This document shows, in pieces, positions 33,120-43,335 of a stretch of 64,000 nucleotides of DNA. The translations under genes and the position numbers were made by a program. Below the pieces are notes generated by a model. The model had not been told where the DNA came from, searched no databases, and worked only from the letters and a program-made list of their open reading frames with translations. The stretch's first letter is position 1, and every line of letters begins with the position of its first letter. Origin of the DNA: Notamacropus eugenii (Eukaryota; Chordata; Mammalia; Diprotodontia; Macropodidae); the NCBI RefSeq assembly GCF_028372415.1, contig NC_092872.1:12374979-12438978 (forward strand), in the 5' to 3' direction.

Positions 33120-35100
33120 AAATTAGAAGATATGACAAAAAGAACTCCTACATTCAAAGCCCCCAAGAAAAATGTGGAAGAGCTCAAAAATGATTTTAAA
33201 AATCAAGTAAGAGAGATAGACGAGGAAAAACTGGAAAGAGAAATGAGAGTCATGCAAGAAAATCATGAAAAAAGAGTCAACAGTTTGGTAAAGAAGACAC
33301 AAAAAATACTGAAGAAAATAATACCTTAAAAAAGAGACTAGACCAAATGGCAAAAGAGATTCAAAAAACCAATGAAGAGAAGAATGCCTTAAAAATCAGA
33401 ATTGGCCAAATGGAGAAGGAGGTCCAAAATCTCTCTGACAAAAATAATTCCTTTAAAATGAGAATAGAGCAAATGGAAGCTAATGACTTTATGATAAATC
33501 AAGACATTATAAAACAGAACCAAAAGATTGAAAAAATAGAAGACAATGTGAAATATCTCACTGGAAAAACCATTGACCTGGAAAATAGATCCAGGAGAGA
33601 TAATTTAAAAATTATTGGACTACCTGAATGCCATGATGAAAAAAATAGCCTAGACATCATCTTTCAAGAAATTATCAAGGAAAACTGCCTTGCTATTCTA
33701 GAACTAGAGGGTAAAATAGAAATTGAAAGAATCCATTGATCACCCCTTGAAAGAGATGCCAAAATGAAAACCCCCAGGAGTACTGTAGTCAAATTCCAGA
33801 GCTCCTAGGTCAAGGAAAAAATATTGCAAACAGCTAGAAAGAAACACTTCAAGTACTGTGGTGCCAGAGTCAGGACAACACAAGACTTAGTAGTTTCTAT
33901 ATTAAAGGATCAAAGGGCTGAGAATATGATTTTCTGGAGGGCAAAGGAGCTAGGATTAAAAACCAGTCCAGCAAAACTGAGTATAATCTCCTTCATGAGA
34001 AGCAATAGAAATTTAATGAAATAGAGAATTTTCAAGCATTCATGATGAAATGATCAGAGCAAATGGAAAATTTGACTGTCAAATACAAGATTCAAGAGAA
34101 GTATAAAAAGGTAAACAAGAAAGGGAAATCATAAAGGACTTAATAAGGTTAAACTTTTTACATTCCTAAGATGATGATACTTGTAGCTCTTAAGAACTTT
34201 CTCATTATTTAGGCAGTTAGAAGGAGCTTATCTAGACAGAGGGCACATGTACAAGTTGAATATGAAGGGATGAGGTCTAAAAAATAAAATTAAGTGATGA
34301 GAGAGAGGAATGTACTGGGAAAAAGGGAAAAGGAGAGATAGAATGGGGTAAATGATCTCACATAAAAGGGACAAGAAAAAGCTTTTACAGTGGAAGGGAA
34401 AAGGAGAAGTAAATGAACCTAATTATCATCAGAATTGGCTCAATTGGGTATAGAAATCCATCTTACTCTACAGGAAAGTAGGAGGTGAAGGGAATGAGAG
34501 AGAGGGACAGTGATAGAAGAGAGGGAAGACTGGGGAAGCTGGTATTCATAAACAAAGCACTTTTGAGGAGGGACGGGGTGAAAGGAGAGAGAGAAGAGAA
34601 CAGAGTGGGGGGAAATGAGATAGAGGGAAATACAATTAGAAGTAGTAACTGTGAAAAAAATTTTGAGGCATGTTTCTCTGATAAAGGCTTCATTTCTCAA
34701 ACATATGGAGAACTGAGTCAAATTTATAAAAGAGCCATGCCCTACCTGGTAAATGATCAAAAGATATTAGGCTTTCAAGATGAAGTAATCAGAGCTATCT
34801 ATAGTCATATGAAAAAAATGTTCTAACTCTACTGGTTGGAGAAATGCAAATTAAAACAATTCTGAGGTACTGACAAATACTTATTAGATTGCCTAATAGG
34901 ATAGAAAAGAAAAATGACCAGTGTTGGAGGGGATGTAGGAAAAATGAGATATTAATGCATTGTTGGTGGAGTTGTGAACTCATTCAACCATTCTGTAGAG
35001 CAATTTAGAAATATACGCAAGGGGCTATAAAACCATGCATACCCTTTGCCCTAGCAATACCACTGTTAGTTCTGTATCCCCAAAGAGATTAAAAAAAACA
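33120..35100 (+). repeat. HAL1-like (half-L1) element: ORF1 and L1 3' end without reverse transcriptase
   Basis: An ORF1p-like reading (33,132-34,024, in three frames) is followed by A/G-rich non-coding sequence (34,030-34,650) and an L1-like 3' part (34,650-35,090: 'tttctctgataaaggcttca', 'gagaaatgcaaattaaaaca', 'ttggtggagttgtgaac'). The 4 kb of ORF2 expected in L1 is absent. The minus-strand copy at 49,500-54,410 has the same joined structure. Confidence 0.7.
33132..34024 (+). pseudogene. LINE ORF1p remnant (coiled coil plus RNA-binding part)
   Basis: Three pieces. 33132-33329 and 33347-33739 are Lys/Glu-rich coiled coil with heptads (for example NALKIRIGQMEKEVQNLSDK), then the L1 ORF1 RRM hallmark LENRSRRDNLKIIGLPE and IFQEIIKENC. 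33824-34024 holds the C-terminal part (LVVSILKDQRAENMIFWRAK). Two frame breaks separate them, so the protein is not made whole. Plain LINE-derived. Confidence 0.85.
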
Positions 35101-35481
35101 CAATTCTTTAATAGTAATTACTTAATTTGTACCAAATGCAACTAACATTTTACTCTATATACTAAAACATTTGTTATTATTGAAAAGTATTCTTTTATTG
35201 TTTATAAAATGTTGGTATAGATATGATTCTATATAATGTTCTTCATAAACTGAATACACATACATATAGAAGTGATGTGCACTGTTATGCTTGCATATAT
35301 AAGATTTTAATTAGGCATCTGGTTTCCTTTATGCTACAGAATTGTGTGTATAGTCATGAACAACACTGGTTATTGTTGCTGATATAATTGTGTGTATATG
35401 ATTGTTATGAAGAAGAGTGTTTGCCTGTATGATGATATGTATTGATTATATTGAATGGGAAAATAGTTTATAGTGACAAAG

Positions 35482-35570
35482 AAGCTGGCAGAGAAGTGGG
35501 TTTAGATTGTACAGACTGCTCCTGAAGGAACCAAGGACTTCAAGGTCTGCAAGATCTGCAGTTGTGATTT
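35482..35570 (+). repeat. Local repeat unit, copy 1
   Basis: 'agctggcagagaagtgggtt' through 'gaaccaaggacttcaaggtc' recurs about 890 bases on at 36,375. Family unknown. Confidence 0.6.
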
Positions 35571-35594
35571 GCCCCAAATGTGGTTGTAAGCTGA

Positions 35595-35745
35595 CCTAGA
35601 TGAGGATCTGAGTCAAACAAGGTTAAGTGACTTGCCCAAGGTCACACTGCTAGTAAGAGTCTGAAGCCATTTTTGAACTCAAAAAAAAATGAATCTTCCT
35701 GACTCCAGGCCTGGCCCTGTATCTACTGCACCATCTCGCTGCTCA
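35595..35745 (-). repeat. MIR or Mar1-type SINE fragment
   Basis: 'ttaagtgacttgcccaaggt' and 'tctactgcaccatctcgctg'. Confidence 0.65.
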
Positions 35746-35759
35746 TGCATATAAGCTTG

Positions 35760-35905
35760 TTTCTAATGGTTTGCTCACTATTTCCCACATTAGATTGTGA
35801 GGTCCTTAAGGACAGGGATGCTGCTTCGCCTTTCCTTATATCCTCAGCAGCTAGGATGGTGCCTGGTACATAGTAGGTGCTCAATAAATCCTTATTGACT
35901 GACTG
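35760..35905 (+). repeat. MIR-family/L2-type 3' fragment
   Basis: 'gattgtgaggtccttaagga' and 'ggtacatagtaggtgctcaa', a well-known mammalian interspersed signature ending 'taaatccttattgactgact'. Confidence 0.6.
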
Positions 35906-36159
35906 TTGAATAAAATGCTAGCAATGCTTGTCTCCTTAGCTCAAAATGTCAGTCCGAGGATCCTTGATGGTCACTGAATGAAAGAAATGTCAATATATTC
36001 TTTTTGCTAAAAGAATATAAACACATCTTCAACCACCTATTAAGGGTAGATATGATCTAAACAAGTTTGTCTCTGTTTCAGCAACTTGAGAACAGAGGAA
36101 GAGTGATTCTGCTTAGCAGGACCACTAGTGAGGACCAAAAGGAGAGCAGCTAGCTGAGA

Positions 36160-36374
36160 AGGCAGCTAGGTTGCACAGTGGATAGAGCATCTTCCTGAGT
36201 TCAAATCTGGCTTCAGACACTTACTAGACAAGTCACCTAACCCTCTTCGCTTCAGTTCCTCATCTGTAAAATGAGTCAGAGAAGCAAATGACAAATCACT
36301 CCAGTATCTTTGCCAAGGAAACCCAAAAGAGGGGTCACAAAGAGTCAGGCACAACTGAAACAACCGAACAAACA
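36160..36374 (+). repeat. Mar1-like tRNA-derived SINE
   Basis: 'ggcagctaggttgcacagtg' through 'gtcacaaagagtcaggcaca' to 'caaccgaacaaac'. Confidence 0.85.
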
Positions 36375-36460
36375 AGCTGGCAGAAAAGTGGGCTTAGGTG
36401 GTACAGATTGTTCCTGGAGGGACCAAGGATTTTAAGATCTGCATTTGAAAGGTGCCCCAG
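36375..36460 (+). repeat. Local repeat unit, copy 2
   Basis: 'agctggcagaaaagtgggct' to 'ccaaggattttaagatctgc', aligned with copy 1 at 35,482 with few changes. Confidence 0.6.
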
Positions 36461-36679
36461 GAACATGACTTTTCCCATATTTGTGAGAGTATGGGACCAT
36501 CCTCTCACAGTTTATAGGTGGACTATGACAATTAGAATATTCTCTTTTTTTTTTTTTTGCTTTCTTTTGAGTTAACTGACATTTGATAATAACGACTTTT
36601 ACCTTTTTTGGATAAATGTTATGACTATTATTGTTTTGCTTCATCATTTAGTAAATGTTTTCTATTTAAGAGTATATGA

Positions 36680-36992
36680 GCAGGAAGAGGTAGTAAGTAC
36701 CTATAAGCTGCCTGAATCCCTGTTACTGGGGAAGGTCAAGCTGGTAGATCATTTATCTGGGCTTATGAATTCTGAGCTTCACTAAGGCTAAAGCCAATCA
36801 GGTTTCTATACTAAATCTGACACTAATAAGGTAAGGGAGAGGAAGGTTATCAGGCTATGTAAAGAGCACAAACTGGTCCAGCCTGAAAAAATGAAACAAG
36901 TTAGAGCTTCCATGCTGATCAGTTTTGGAATCAGGTCCATGATTGACTACTGCACTTATAGTGTGGGACAGATTAGGAAGACCCAGGCTCAG
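36680..36992 (+). pseudogene. 7SL (SRP RNA) retropseudogene, near full length
   Basis: Collinear with 7SL RNA over its whole length: 5' part (GGTAGTAAGTACCTATAAG for GGTGGCGCGTGCCTGTAG), then the stretch around 36,792-36,835 (CCAATCAGG, TACTAAATCTG, CACTAATAAGGT), the S-domain part CATGCTGATCAG (about 36,911-36,922), CTACTGCACT, and GAAGACCC at the 3' end, followed by an A-rich tail. Heavily mutated, so old and not a working gene. No second monomer or tRNA part was seen, so this is a simple retrocopy and not an Alu-like SINE. Confidence 0.78.
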
Positions 36993-37157
36993 AAATAGAA
37001 ACAACAACAAGTCAATGATGTCACAATGACTATTTTGTACAAATGGAGAGCACTCTGGTAGGGGCTCAGGAGCTATAGTAGTGTATTTACTTGCACACCA
37101 CAGTTAACTCTAGGAGACAGGGTCGGAGGGGGTGAAGGAGGAAAGAGGCAGGTGGGG

Positions 37158-37195
37158 AGAGAGAAAGGGAGGGAAGGGGGGAAAGAAAGAGAGAG

Positions 37196-37232
<37 letters not shown>
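37158..37232. repeat. GA-rich microsatellite
   Basis: Imperfect gaaag/gggag followed by a pure GA run of about 17 units. Confidence 0.9.
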
Positions 37233-37235
<3 letters not shown>

Positions 37236-37254
37236 GAGGGGTACAGCACATTAG

Positions 37255-37440
37255 AGTAAGGTAGGTATACTTGTGTTCAAAATACAGCCTCAGATACTTT
37301 GCAAGCTTTCTGACTTCTAATTGTCTCAGTCTCCTTGATTGTAAAATGGGAATAAAAACAGCACCTACACCTTAAGGTTGTTGTGAAGATCAAATGCCTG
37401 GCATATAGTAGGTACCATATAATCACTAGCTATTGTTATT
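37255..37440 (+). repeat. MIR SINE
   Basis: 'gtctccttgattgtaaaatg' and 'tggcatatagtaggtaccat'. Confidence 0.6.
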
Positions 37441-37819
37441 ATTGTTATGGGCATAAATGTATCATGCCCACGGTCTACATAAAGTTGCAGTAACAGCTGT
37501 TCTTTCATACTGATAAAATATATGGTAGGAGATTTGATAATGAATATTATGGGGTACTTGAGGTAATGAAACAAAATTTATCCATAAAATTAAATAAAAT
37601 CGGCATGACATTTTAATTAAATTTAATTAACAAATTAAATAAAATGGGCATAACAAAGCTTGTTAGGAGGTTCAAATGAGATAATGTGTATAGTACCTAC
37701 AGCAGCCCACTAAAAGCTCAGGGTACTCTGTAGATCCTTATCCCCATAAAACCAAAGTTCATGAACCTCCACCAACGTGTTTACTATTACTAGTCAGTCT
37801 TCAATATCAGTAAAATGAC

Positions 37820-37985
37820 TGAAAGAAAAGCATTTATTAAGCTCCTAGTATATTATAAACACTGTGTTAAGTGCTAGGATTACAAATACAAAAGTGATAG
37901 AGTCCTTGGCCTCAAGAAGTTTATATTCTAGTAGAGGGAGACAAAGTAAATGGAGGAGCTGTGATTAGGGAAAGGTTTTGGATCT
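37820..37985 (+). repeat. L2-type LINE 3' fragment
   Basis: 'aaagcatttattaagctcct', 'gtgttaagtgctaggattac' and 'tcaagaagtttatattctag'. Confidence 0.6.
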
Positions 37986-38794
37986 GGGTAATCTTAGGCA
38001 TGTTGAGTGGATCTACAGGGGAGCTGATTGCTTCGCTTTTGCCAGAAGTAATTGCAACATTTATCTGATTATGGTTCCCAGAGCAAGCGATAAAAATTGG
38101 CTTGGAAGGGGGACTTTGGGGAGGGAGGTACACGTGTAGTCTAGGGCAAATGACCAGTATTTGAACAAGGAGAAGGGATAGTGGGACTGGATGGAAAGTG
38201 AAACATGTTTTGCTTGGATCTGGAGCTGCCTAAATATGGTAGGTTATGTGATTTTGTTTTTACTCACCAATCAAGACACAGCTTCAGGACAAGAGTTCCA
38301 AAGTTGAATGAAATCCTTAGGCTACGAACTTTGGAGGTTAGGTGGTTGGGAGGGTGGGAAGGCGTAGATAGAAAACAGATAGAGCAGACAGAAAGGCGAT
38401 GGCTAAAGAGGACAACTGAATGGAATGCGAAACTTATTTACCTCTCAATATTTTTTCACCTTTCCTTCTTTCCTTCTTACTCTTTCATTCATTACTTGAG
38501 TGCTTACTATGAGGAAGGCACTTTGAGAGGGACTATGAGAAATGCCATGAAGAACAAGTCAATGTCATTTAAATAAATTCAATAAATATTCATTAACAGT
38601 CTCCTGGGTGCAGAGGGTAGAAGCTGGTGGGAATGGGGTTTAAAAAAGTTCATATAAGGCATGGTCCTTCTGCCATAGAGCTTAAAGTCTAACAAATACA
38701 TATTATCTAATAAGAAGTTGAAAATTAAATAATATGGGTGATCTTATCCAAGCTATCCTTCTCTTTAGGTGTCTGTTTCTTCATCAATAAAATA

Positions 38795-38940
38795 ATAGGG
38801 CTGGAGGCAACTAGGTGGTACAGTGGATAGAGCACTGGCCTTGGAGTCAAGAGGACCTGAGTTCAAATTTGACCTTATTAGCTGACCCTGTGTGACTCTA
38901 GGCAAGTCACTTAACCTTGAGTGCCTCTTAAAAAATAAAC
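38795..38940 (+). repeat. Short tRNA-derived SINE (head only)
   Basis: 'ggcaactaggtggtacagtg', 'gaggacctgagttcaaattt' and 'ggcaagtcacttaaccttga', then an A-rich end. Confidence 0.8.
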
Positions 38941-39719
38941 ATATAAACAAAAGAGTGAATGAGTAAATCAATTAAATAATATGGTTGGTTCGCATAATCT
39001 CTAAGGTCCTTGCCAGTTCTATTTCTTAAGATTCCTGTGATTTCACCTGAATAAGATATTGGAATATGAAAGAAGGGAGCCACATAGTTCAATTTACCCT
39101 GGCCCTATATAAAAAGGTGTCCAGCAGTGGATACGTGGAGAAAGGCAAGTCGAGGATCACATCCATTGCTTAGACAAGAAAAGGTTAATTCAATTCACCC
39201 AACAGTTTTTAAGTGTATATGGCCCTGTTTTAGGAATTAGGTATACAAAGAGGCAACACTGTGATGTAACAAGATTACTAGCAGTGTGACTCAGGGCAAA
39301 TCACTTCACTCAACTTCTCTCCATGGATTTATCTATAAAATAAAATAATTAGATTAGATGAACTCTAAAATTCCTTCTATCTCTGATAGTCTCTTAGGCT
39401 ATAAAAAATGACAAAGTCCCTGCTCTATAGGAGTTCAAAATGATGAGGAGGAGGAGGATTATAATGAGGATGATGATGAAGATGTATTCACATAATGCCT
39501 TAAAGTTTACAGAACATTTCACATACACCTGAGCCTCACATAACCACTGTGAGAAAGGTACACCATTCCATTTCCCATTTTCATGCCTTTGCATGAGTGA
39601 ATCTCCATTGTTTAGGAGAATGGGGTTTAGTGCATACCCAGATCTCCTAAGATGGCATCACTCACACAGAAGATACATAAAGAGATCTGATTCTGGGAGA
39701 CTGGAGGACTGGCACATTT

Positions 39720-40330
39720 GTGGACATTCTATTTTGGCTTCCTGATGAGGGCTGGAGAGATAAAGGTACAGAAACTCCAAGATTGGAGTTCCCTGTGTGT
39801 GGGTGGTCTGGAAAGAATTCACAGACTCACACACTGTTGAGGTTCAAGGTAAAGATTTATTACACTTTTCAGTGGGCAAGAGTTCTTAGGGAACCTGTGA
39901 TTTGAATAGGGTACAGGTAAAGTTTATAAAGGATATTCTGTAGTAAAACATGTGCCAAATATGCTAACTAGGTGATTCAGGGTGGGATTAGGGAGTGGTT
40001 AGTTCTTAAAGAAACATGCACTTTTAGTGTCTACTGCGCAGGTATTTTACCCAGACTTCATTGAGAAATAACCCAAGGTGGGGCTCCCTGGAGGTGTGGT
40101 TTTAGTCCTGAAATATCACTAAGTCAACTAGTGGTCAGGACTGACTAAGGAATACCAGGCTGCTCTCATCAGCGTCTTGTTAGACAAGATAAACGTGAGG
40201 GCGTATGTGTATGTCTAAGTAGAGGACGTATATGATTGGTCAGTGAATACTAAACGTGATGACCCAGTACATAGCCAGTTCATCCAGCACACAGCTGGTT
40301 CAGACTAATAAATTCTATGGGTGCAGCTGG
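39720..40330 (-). mobile_element. Probable solo LTR (endogenous retrovirus-type)
   Basis: Fossil, read on the minus strand. Parts: a CCAAT-type box (gattggtc at about 40,233 on the plus strand), AATAAA (aagatttattac at about 39,855) and a U5-like 3' section. Both ends are approximate and the family is not identified. No internal viral genes. Confidence 0.5.
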
Positions 40331-41149
40331 CTACTATATCAAGAAGGGAGATAATGGTTGTTGCGGTGGCAGGCTGTGTCCTTGGGCTGGGGAGAAACTG
40401 CCTGAGACAGTGTTTTGAGGCTAGAGAGAAATGTGATTATAGAATTGGGGATCAAGCACATGCACCCAAGCACCCCATCACTACCACCTGGTTAATTGTA
40501 GCCCTTTCCCACTGGCTGTGTAGCTGGAATTGGCCCAAGGTGCCTGATAGTCTCATTTTCCCCACCTGCACTGATGAGCTCAAATGCTCTTTTATTCAAA
40601 GTGAGAGCATATAGTTAAAGGGAAAGGTTCTAAAGCTTCTCTTCTTTCTCCAGCTTTTCCCCGCTTTTAGTGGTGTGGTCTCAGGAAATAGGCTTATGGC
40701 ATTGGTCTTTTCCATTCTAAGTATGGGGAGTGTAGTCTCTAACCAGCTGGATCAAGCCACAGGAACCTGGGAGTCCAGGAAGCCAGACAGGTGTTTGAGC
40801 AGCCCGGCAGGGAACTCATGAGGGACAAAGGTCTGGGGATGCTAATCCAGGACCCACATCTGGTGGCACAGGAAGTAAACTTATCCCCAGGGACCTAGGT
40901 GGTGCGATGGGCAGTTATGCTTTTGAAATGCTGGGGGGCAACACCTTTAGGTTTGCCTCTGCTATAAGTCTGGAGCCAATAACTCTTTGTAAAGCGGCTC
41001 CCAAGTTAAGTGCCTAAAAATGGAAATGAGGTTTTGGTCCTTGGCCCTAAAACTGGGCAGATGCAGTCCCTGGGGGTTCAGACCAATAGCAGAGAAAGGA
41101 GACTCTCCACATCCCCTGGAGGATGGGGGGGTACACATGTGGCACACCT
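40331..41149. other. Intergenic DNA upstream of the PTPN23 CpG island; nothing recognised
   Basis: No coding frame with family resemblance on either strand. Confidence 0.5.
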
Positions 41150-41836
41150 GGCCTGAGACACGGGGGCCCTCCAGACCAGGCCACGCTGAAGCGCACCCCC
41201 TCCGCACCGTTGGCGCCCGCACTGCCCCCCTCACCCGGATCAGAGCCACCCTCCTGGAGAGGAAGGACAAACAGACACTCGGAGCACCTCCAGTTTCCTC
41301 CCGGAGCGCAGCTCGGGGTCACCTTCTCGCTGACCCTCCTACTGTGAGGGGAGGACAACCCTCTCGGCGCTCTCCTCCGTCAGGCCATGCCCAGTGCCCG
41401 GCGCCCCGCACCCCAGTTCTGGGTCACCGCTCACACTGCCCACCGGGCACTCTGACGGGCATCCAGGGCAGGGCCACCAGGCGCGTGAAGGGCACGAGGC
41501 GCCCAGGTCCGATGAAGGCTGTTCAGTGGGCATTCCAGTGAAATCAATTCAACCTATTTATAAAAATGACGCGGCAAGTTAAGACTGGCACCTTCGGGCG
41601 CTGTCGGGCACGGCGCGGGCACAAAGCGAGGCCTCGAAGCGGACGCACCCAAAGCCAGCCACATGTTCCGGATAAACAGGGCACGGTTACAGAAGGGAAG
41701 CCCCGGACTTACGGGGGGCTGGGGAAGGCTTCCCGGAGGAGGCGGAAGTTTTGTTCGGAAGCCAGGGAAGTCAGTGGTCAGGCGCGAAGGAGGGAGGACA
41801 CGCGAGCGTGAGGGCGCGGCCGGCGGCCAGGCCGGA

Positions 41837-41844
41837 GCATGCGC
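41837..41844. promoter_or_regulatory. NRF1-like site GCATGCGC
   Basis: Palindromic-type core of the NRF1 motif, about 245 bases before the PTPN23 ATG and within 100 bases of the ZNF143- and ETS-like sites. Confidence 0.5.
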
Positions 41845-41875
41845 TCTGCGAAGGCACCGGCGGAAGCCGGCGGGG

Positions 41876-41890
41876 ACTACATGTCCCAGC
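41876..41890 (+). promoter_or_regulatory. ZNF143/SBS-like site ACTACATGTCCCAGC
   Basis: Close match to the ACTACAnnTCCCAG ZNF143 (STAF) motif common in CpG-island housekeeping promoters. Lies about 200 bases before the PTPN23 ATG. Confidence 0.65.
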
Positions 41891-41928
41891 GGGCACCGCG
41901 AGCGCTCCTTCCTCTCCTTTTCCGCGTG

Positions 41929-41936
41929 ACTTCCGG
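41929..41936 (-). promoter_or_regulatory. ETS/GABPA-like site
   Basis: ACTTCCGG, the reverse complement of CCGGAAGT, the classic GABPA motif. About 150 bases before the PTPN23 ATG. Confidence 0.55.
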
Positions 41937-42086
41937 CGTGGCGTGGAGGGGTGGGGAGTGGTGCGGCTGGCTTCGGCTGGGCTGAGCGCCTAGGGGCTGG
42001 CCTCGAGGCTGAGGCGGGCGGTGGGCTCTGCGGGTCCGTGACTGGTACCTCCCGGTCCGCTCCCCGGTCCGCACCCCGCCCCCGAC

Positions 42087-42170
42087 ATGGAGGCCGTGCC
42101 TCGCATGCCCATGATCTGGCTGGACCTGAAGGAGGCCGGAGACTTCAACTTCCAGCCGGCCGTGAGGAAG
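42087..42170 (+). CDS. PTPN23: PTPN23 (HD-PTP) first coding exon
   Basis: 28 codons, starting MEAVPRMPMIWLDLKEAG and ending PAVRK, then a gtgag donor in phase 0. From memory, human PTPN23 begins with the same residues and differs only at D-to-N and K-to-R here. The segment is the very start of the Bro1 domain, which binds CHMP4 of ESCRT-III. The full protein (about 1,600 residues) also has a coiled-coil V domain, a long proline-rich region and a catalytically weak or inactive tyrosine-phosphatase domain, and sorts ubiquitinated receptors at endosomes. None of those later exons (next residues expected FVLKNYGENPEAY) was found to the end of the window, so intron 1 is at least 21.8 kb. Lies in a CpG island. 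Confidence 0.88.
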
Positions 42171-42819
42171 GTGAGAGGCCGAGGCCGCGCCCCCTCCCCC
42201 TCTCCCGCCCGTGGGTCGCCACGAGCCCGGAAGGCCCGCTTCCTGCCCCGCGCGGGGCACCGGGGGGGTCGGGCTCTCCGGGGGGCCGCCGACCTCCCCT
42301 TGGCAGCCCGAGAGGCGCCAGAGGCCGACCCGCCCCTTTGACAGTCGGGGAAACCGAGGCTCGGAAGTGGAGCGGCCTGGGCAGCGCCGGCCTCAGCAGG
42401 GTGCCGCCTTTGGGGGTCCGGCGTCGGAACCCCCGCCCTCCCTGGGGGTCCTGGGCCGGAGCCCCTCCGCCCAGGCACCGGCGCCCCCCAGCTGTGCCAG
42501 GGTTCTGGGCGCTCCTCGAACTTCCCCCGTGGAAGTGGGCGCCGCTGCCCTCCTCGGGGACCCCCCCGACCCCCCACTTAGGACCTCTCCTGCCTCCTTT
42601 CCTGGGGGGCCGAAAGAGACCAGGGTCCTAGCTGAGGATTAATAACGTAGCGCTTTACCTGTACCTGGTTGTGCGGGGCTCGGAGGGGCTGTCCGCACCC
42701 CCAAGGTTGGAGGGGAGCCCTCGAGGCCAGCCAGGGTCCGGGGCAGAATCCGGACTCCCGTCTCTGACTCCACCGTCTGTCTGATTTTTGTGCGATCAGC
42801 ACTTAGTAAGCGCCTACGG

Positions 42820-43335
42820 TTTGCCAGGCACTGGGAACACCGAGAGAAGCCTCCAGGAGCTGGCAGCCTGATGGAAACATGGAAATAAATCCGTAAAAAG
42901 CAAGTTGTCAACACGATCCGTGGGAGGTCATTAACGGTGCTGAGGCCCTGGGATTAAGGGGGATGGGGGAAGGCTTCCTGTAGAAGGGGGGATGTTGGCT
43001 GGGACTTAAAGGGAGCCAGGGAAGTAAAGGAGGGGAAGGGTTCCAGCATGGGGGACAGCCCTAGAGAAGGAAGGGTCTCCTTGGAACAGCCAGGATCCAA
43101 GTGTGGGGGAGAGTCAGGTGTGAGAAGATTGGAAAGGTTGGAACTTTGAATGACATTGATTCTGATAGGAAACCCCTGGAGTTTATGGAATAGAGAGGAG
43201 TCACATGATCAGATGTGTACTTGAGAAAACTCCCTAGAGGCTGAACGAAGGATGGATTGGAGTGGGGAGACAGTGGAAGCAGGCAGATCCGTCGGAGGCT
43301 TATTACAGTCCCCTTTGACAGAGGGATATGGACCT
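42820..43335 (+). repeat. L2-type LINE 3' region, long copy
   Basis: 'tgccaggcactgggaacacc', 'gaaggcttcctgtagaaggg', 'ctgggacttaaagggagcca' and 'gatggattggagtggggaga' follow the marsupial L2-type unit from end to end. Confidence 0.7.

Larger units (their letters stand above)
41150..42640 (+). promoter_or_regulatory. PTPN23: CpG island promoter of PTPN23
   Basis: Strikingly GC- and CpG-rich against AT-rich surroundings, covering sequence upstream of, within and just after PTPN23 exon 1. No TATA box is seen near the exon. The island reaches about 900 bases upstream of the ATG, longer than one core promoter needs, so antisense or divergent transcription is possible but unproven. Confidence 0.85.

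Noticed and set aside
33132-34024. Coiled-coil host gene
   Set aside because: The ENRSRRDNLKIIGLPE hallmark and context identify LINE ORF1.
14493-41000. A second cathelicidin copy
   Set aside because: Looked for the SFT-x-x-ET-x-C exon and the LVR-x-C exon on both strands; none seen apart from the described gene.
41020-41541. 173-residue open frame upstream of PTPN23
   Set aside because: Low stop frequency in GC-rich DNA; composition and overlapping frames on both strands give no family signal.
41951-42631. 226- and 195-residue open frames on both strands over the CpG island
   Set aside because: They run through PTPN23 exon 1 in other frames and into its intron; Pro/Gly/Arg-rich GC artefacts.
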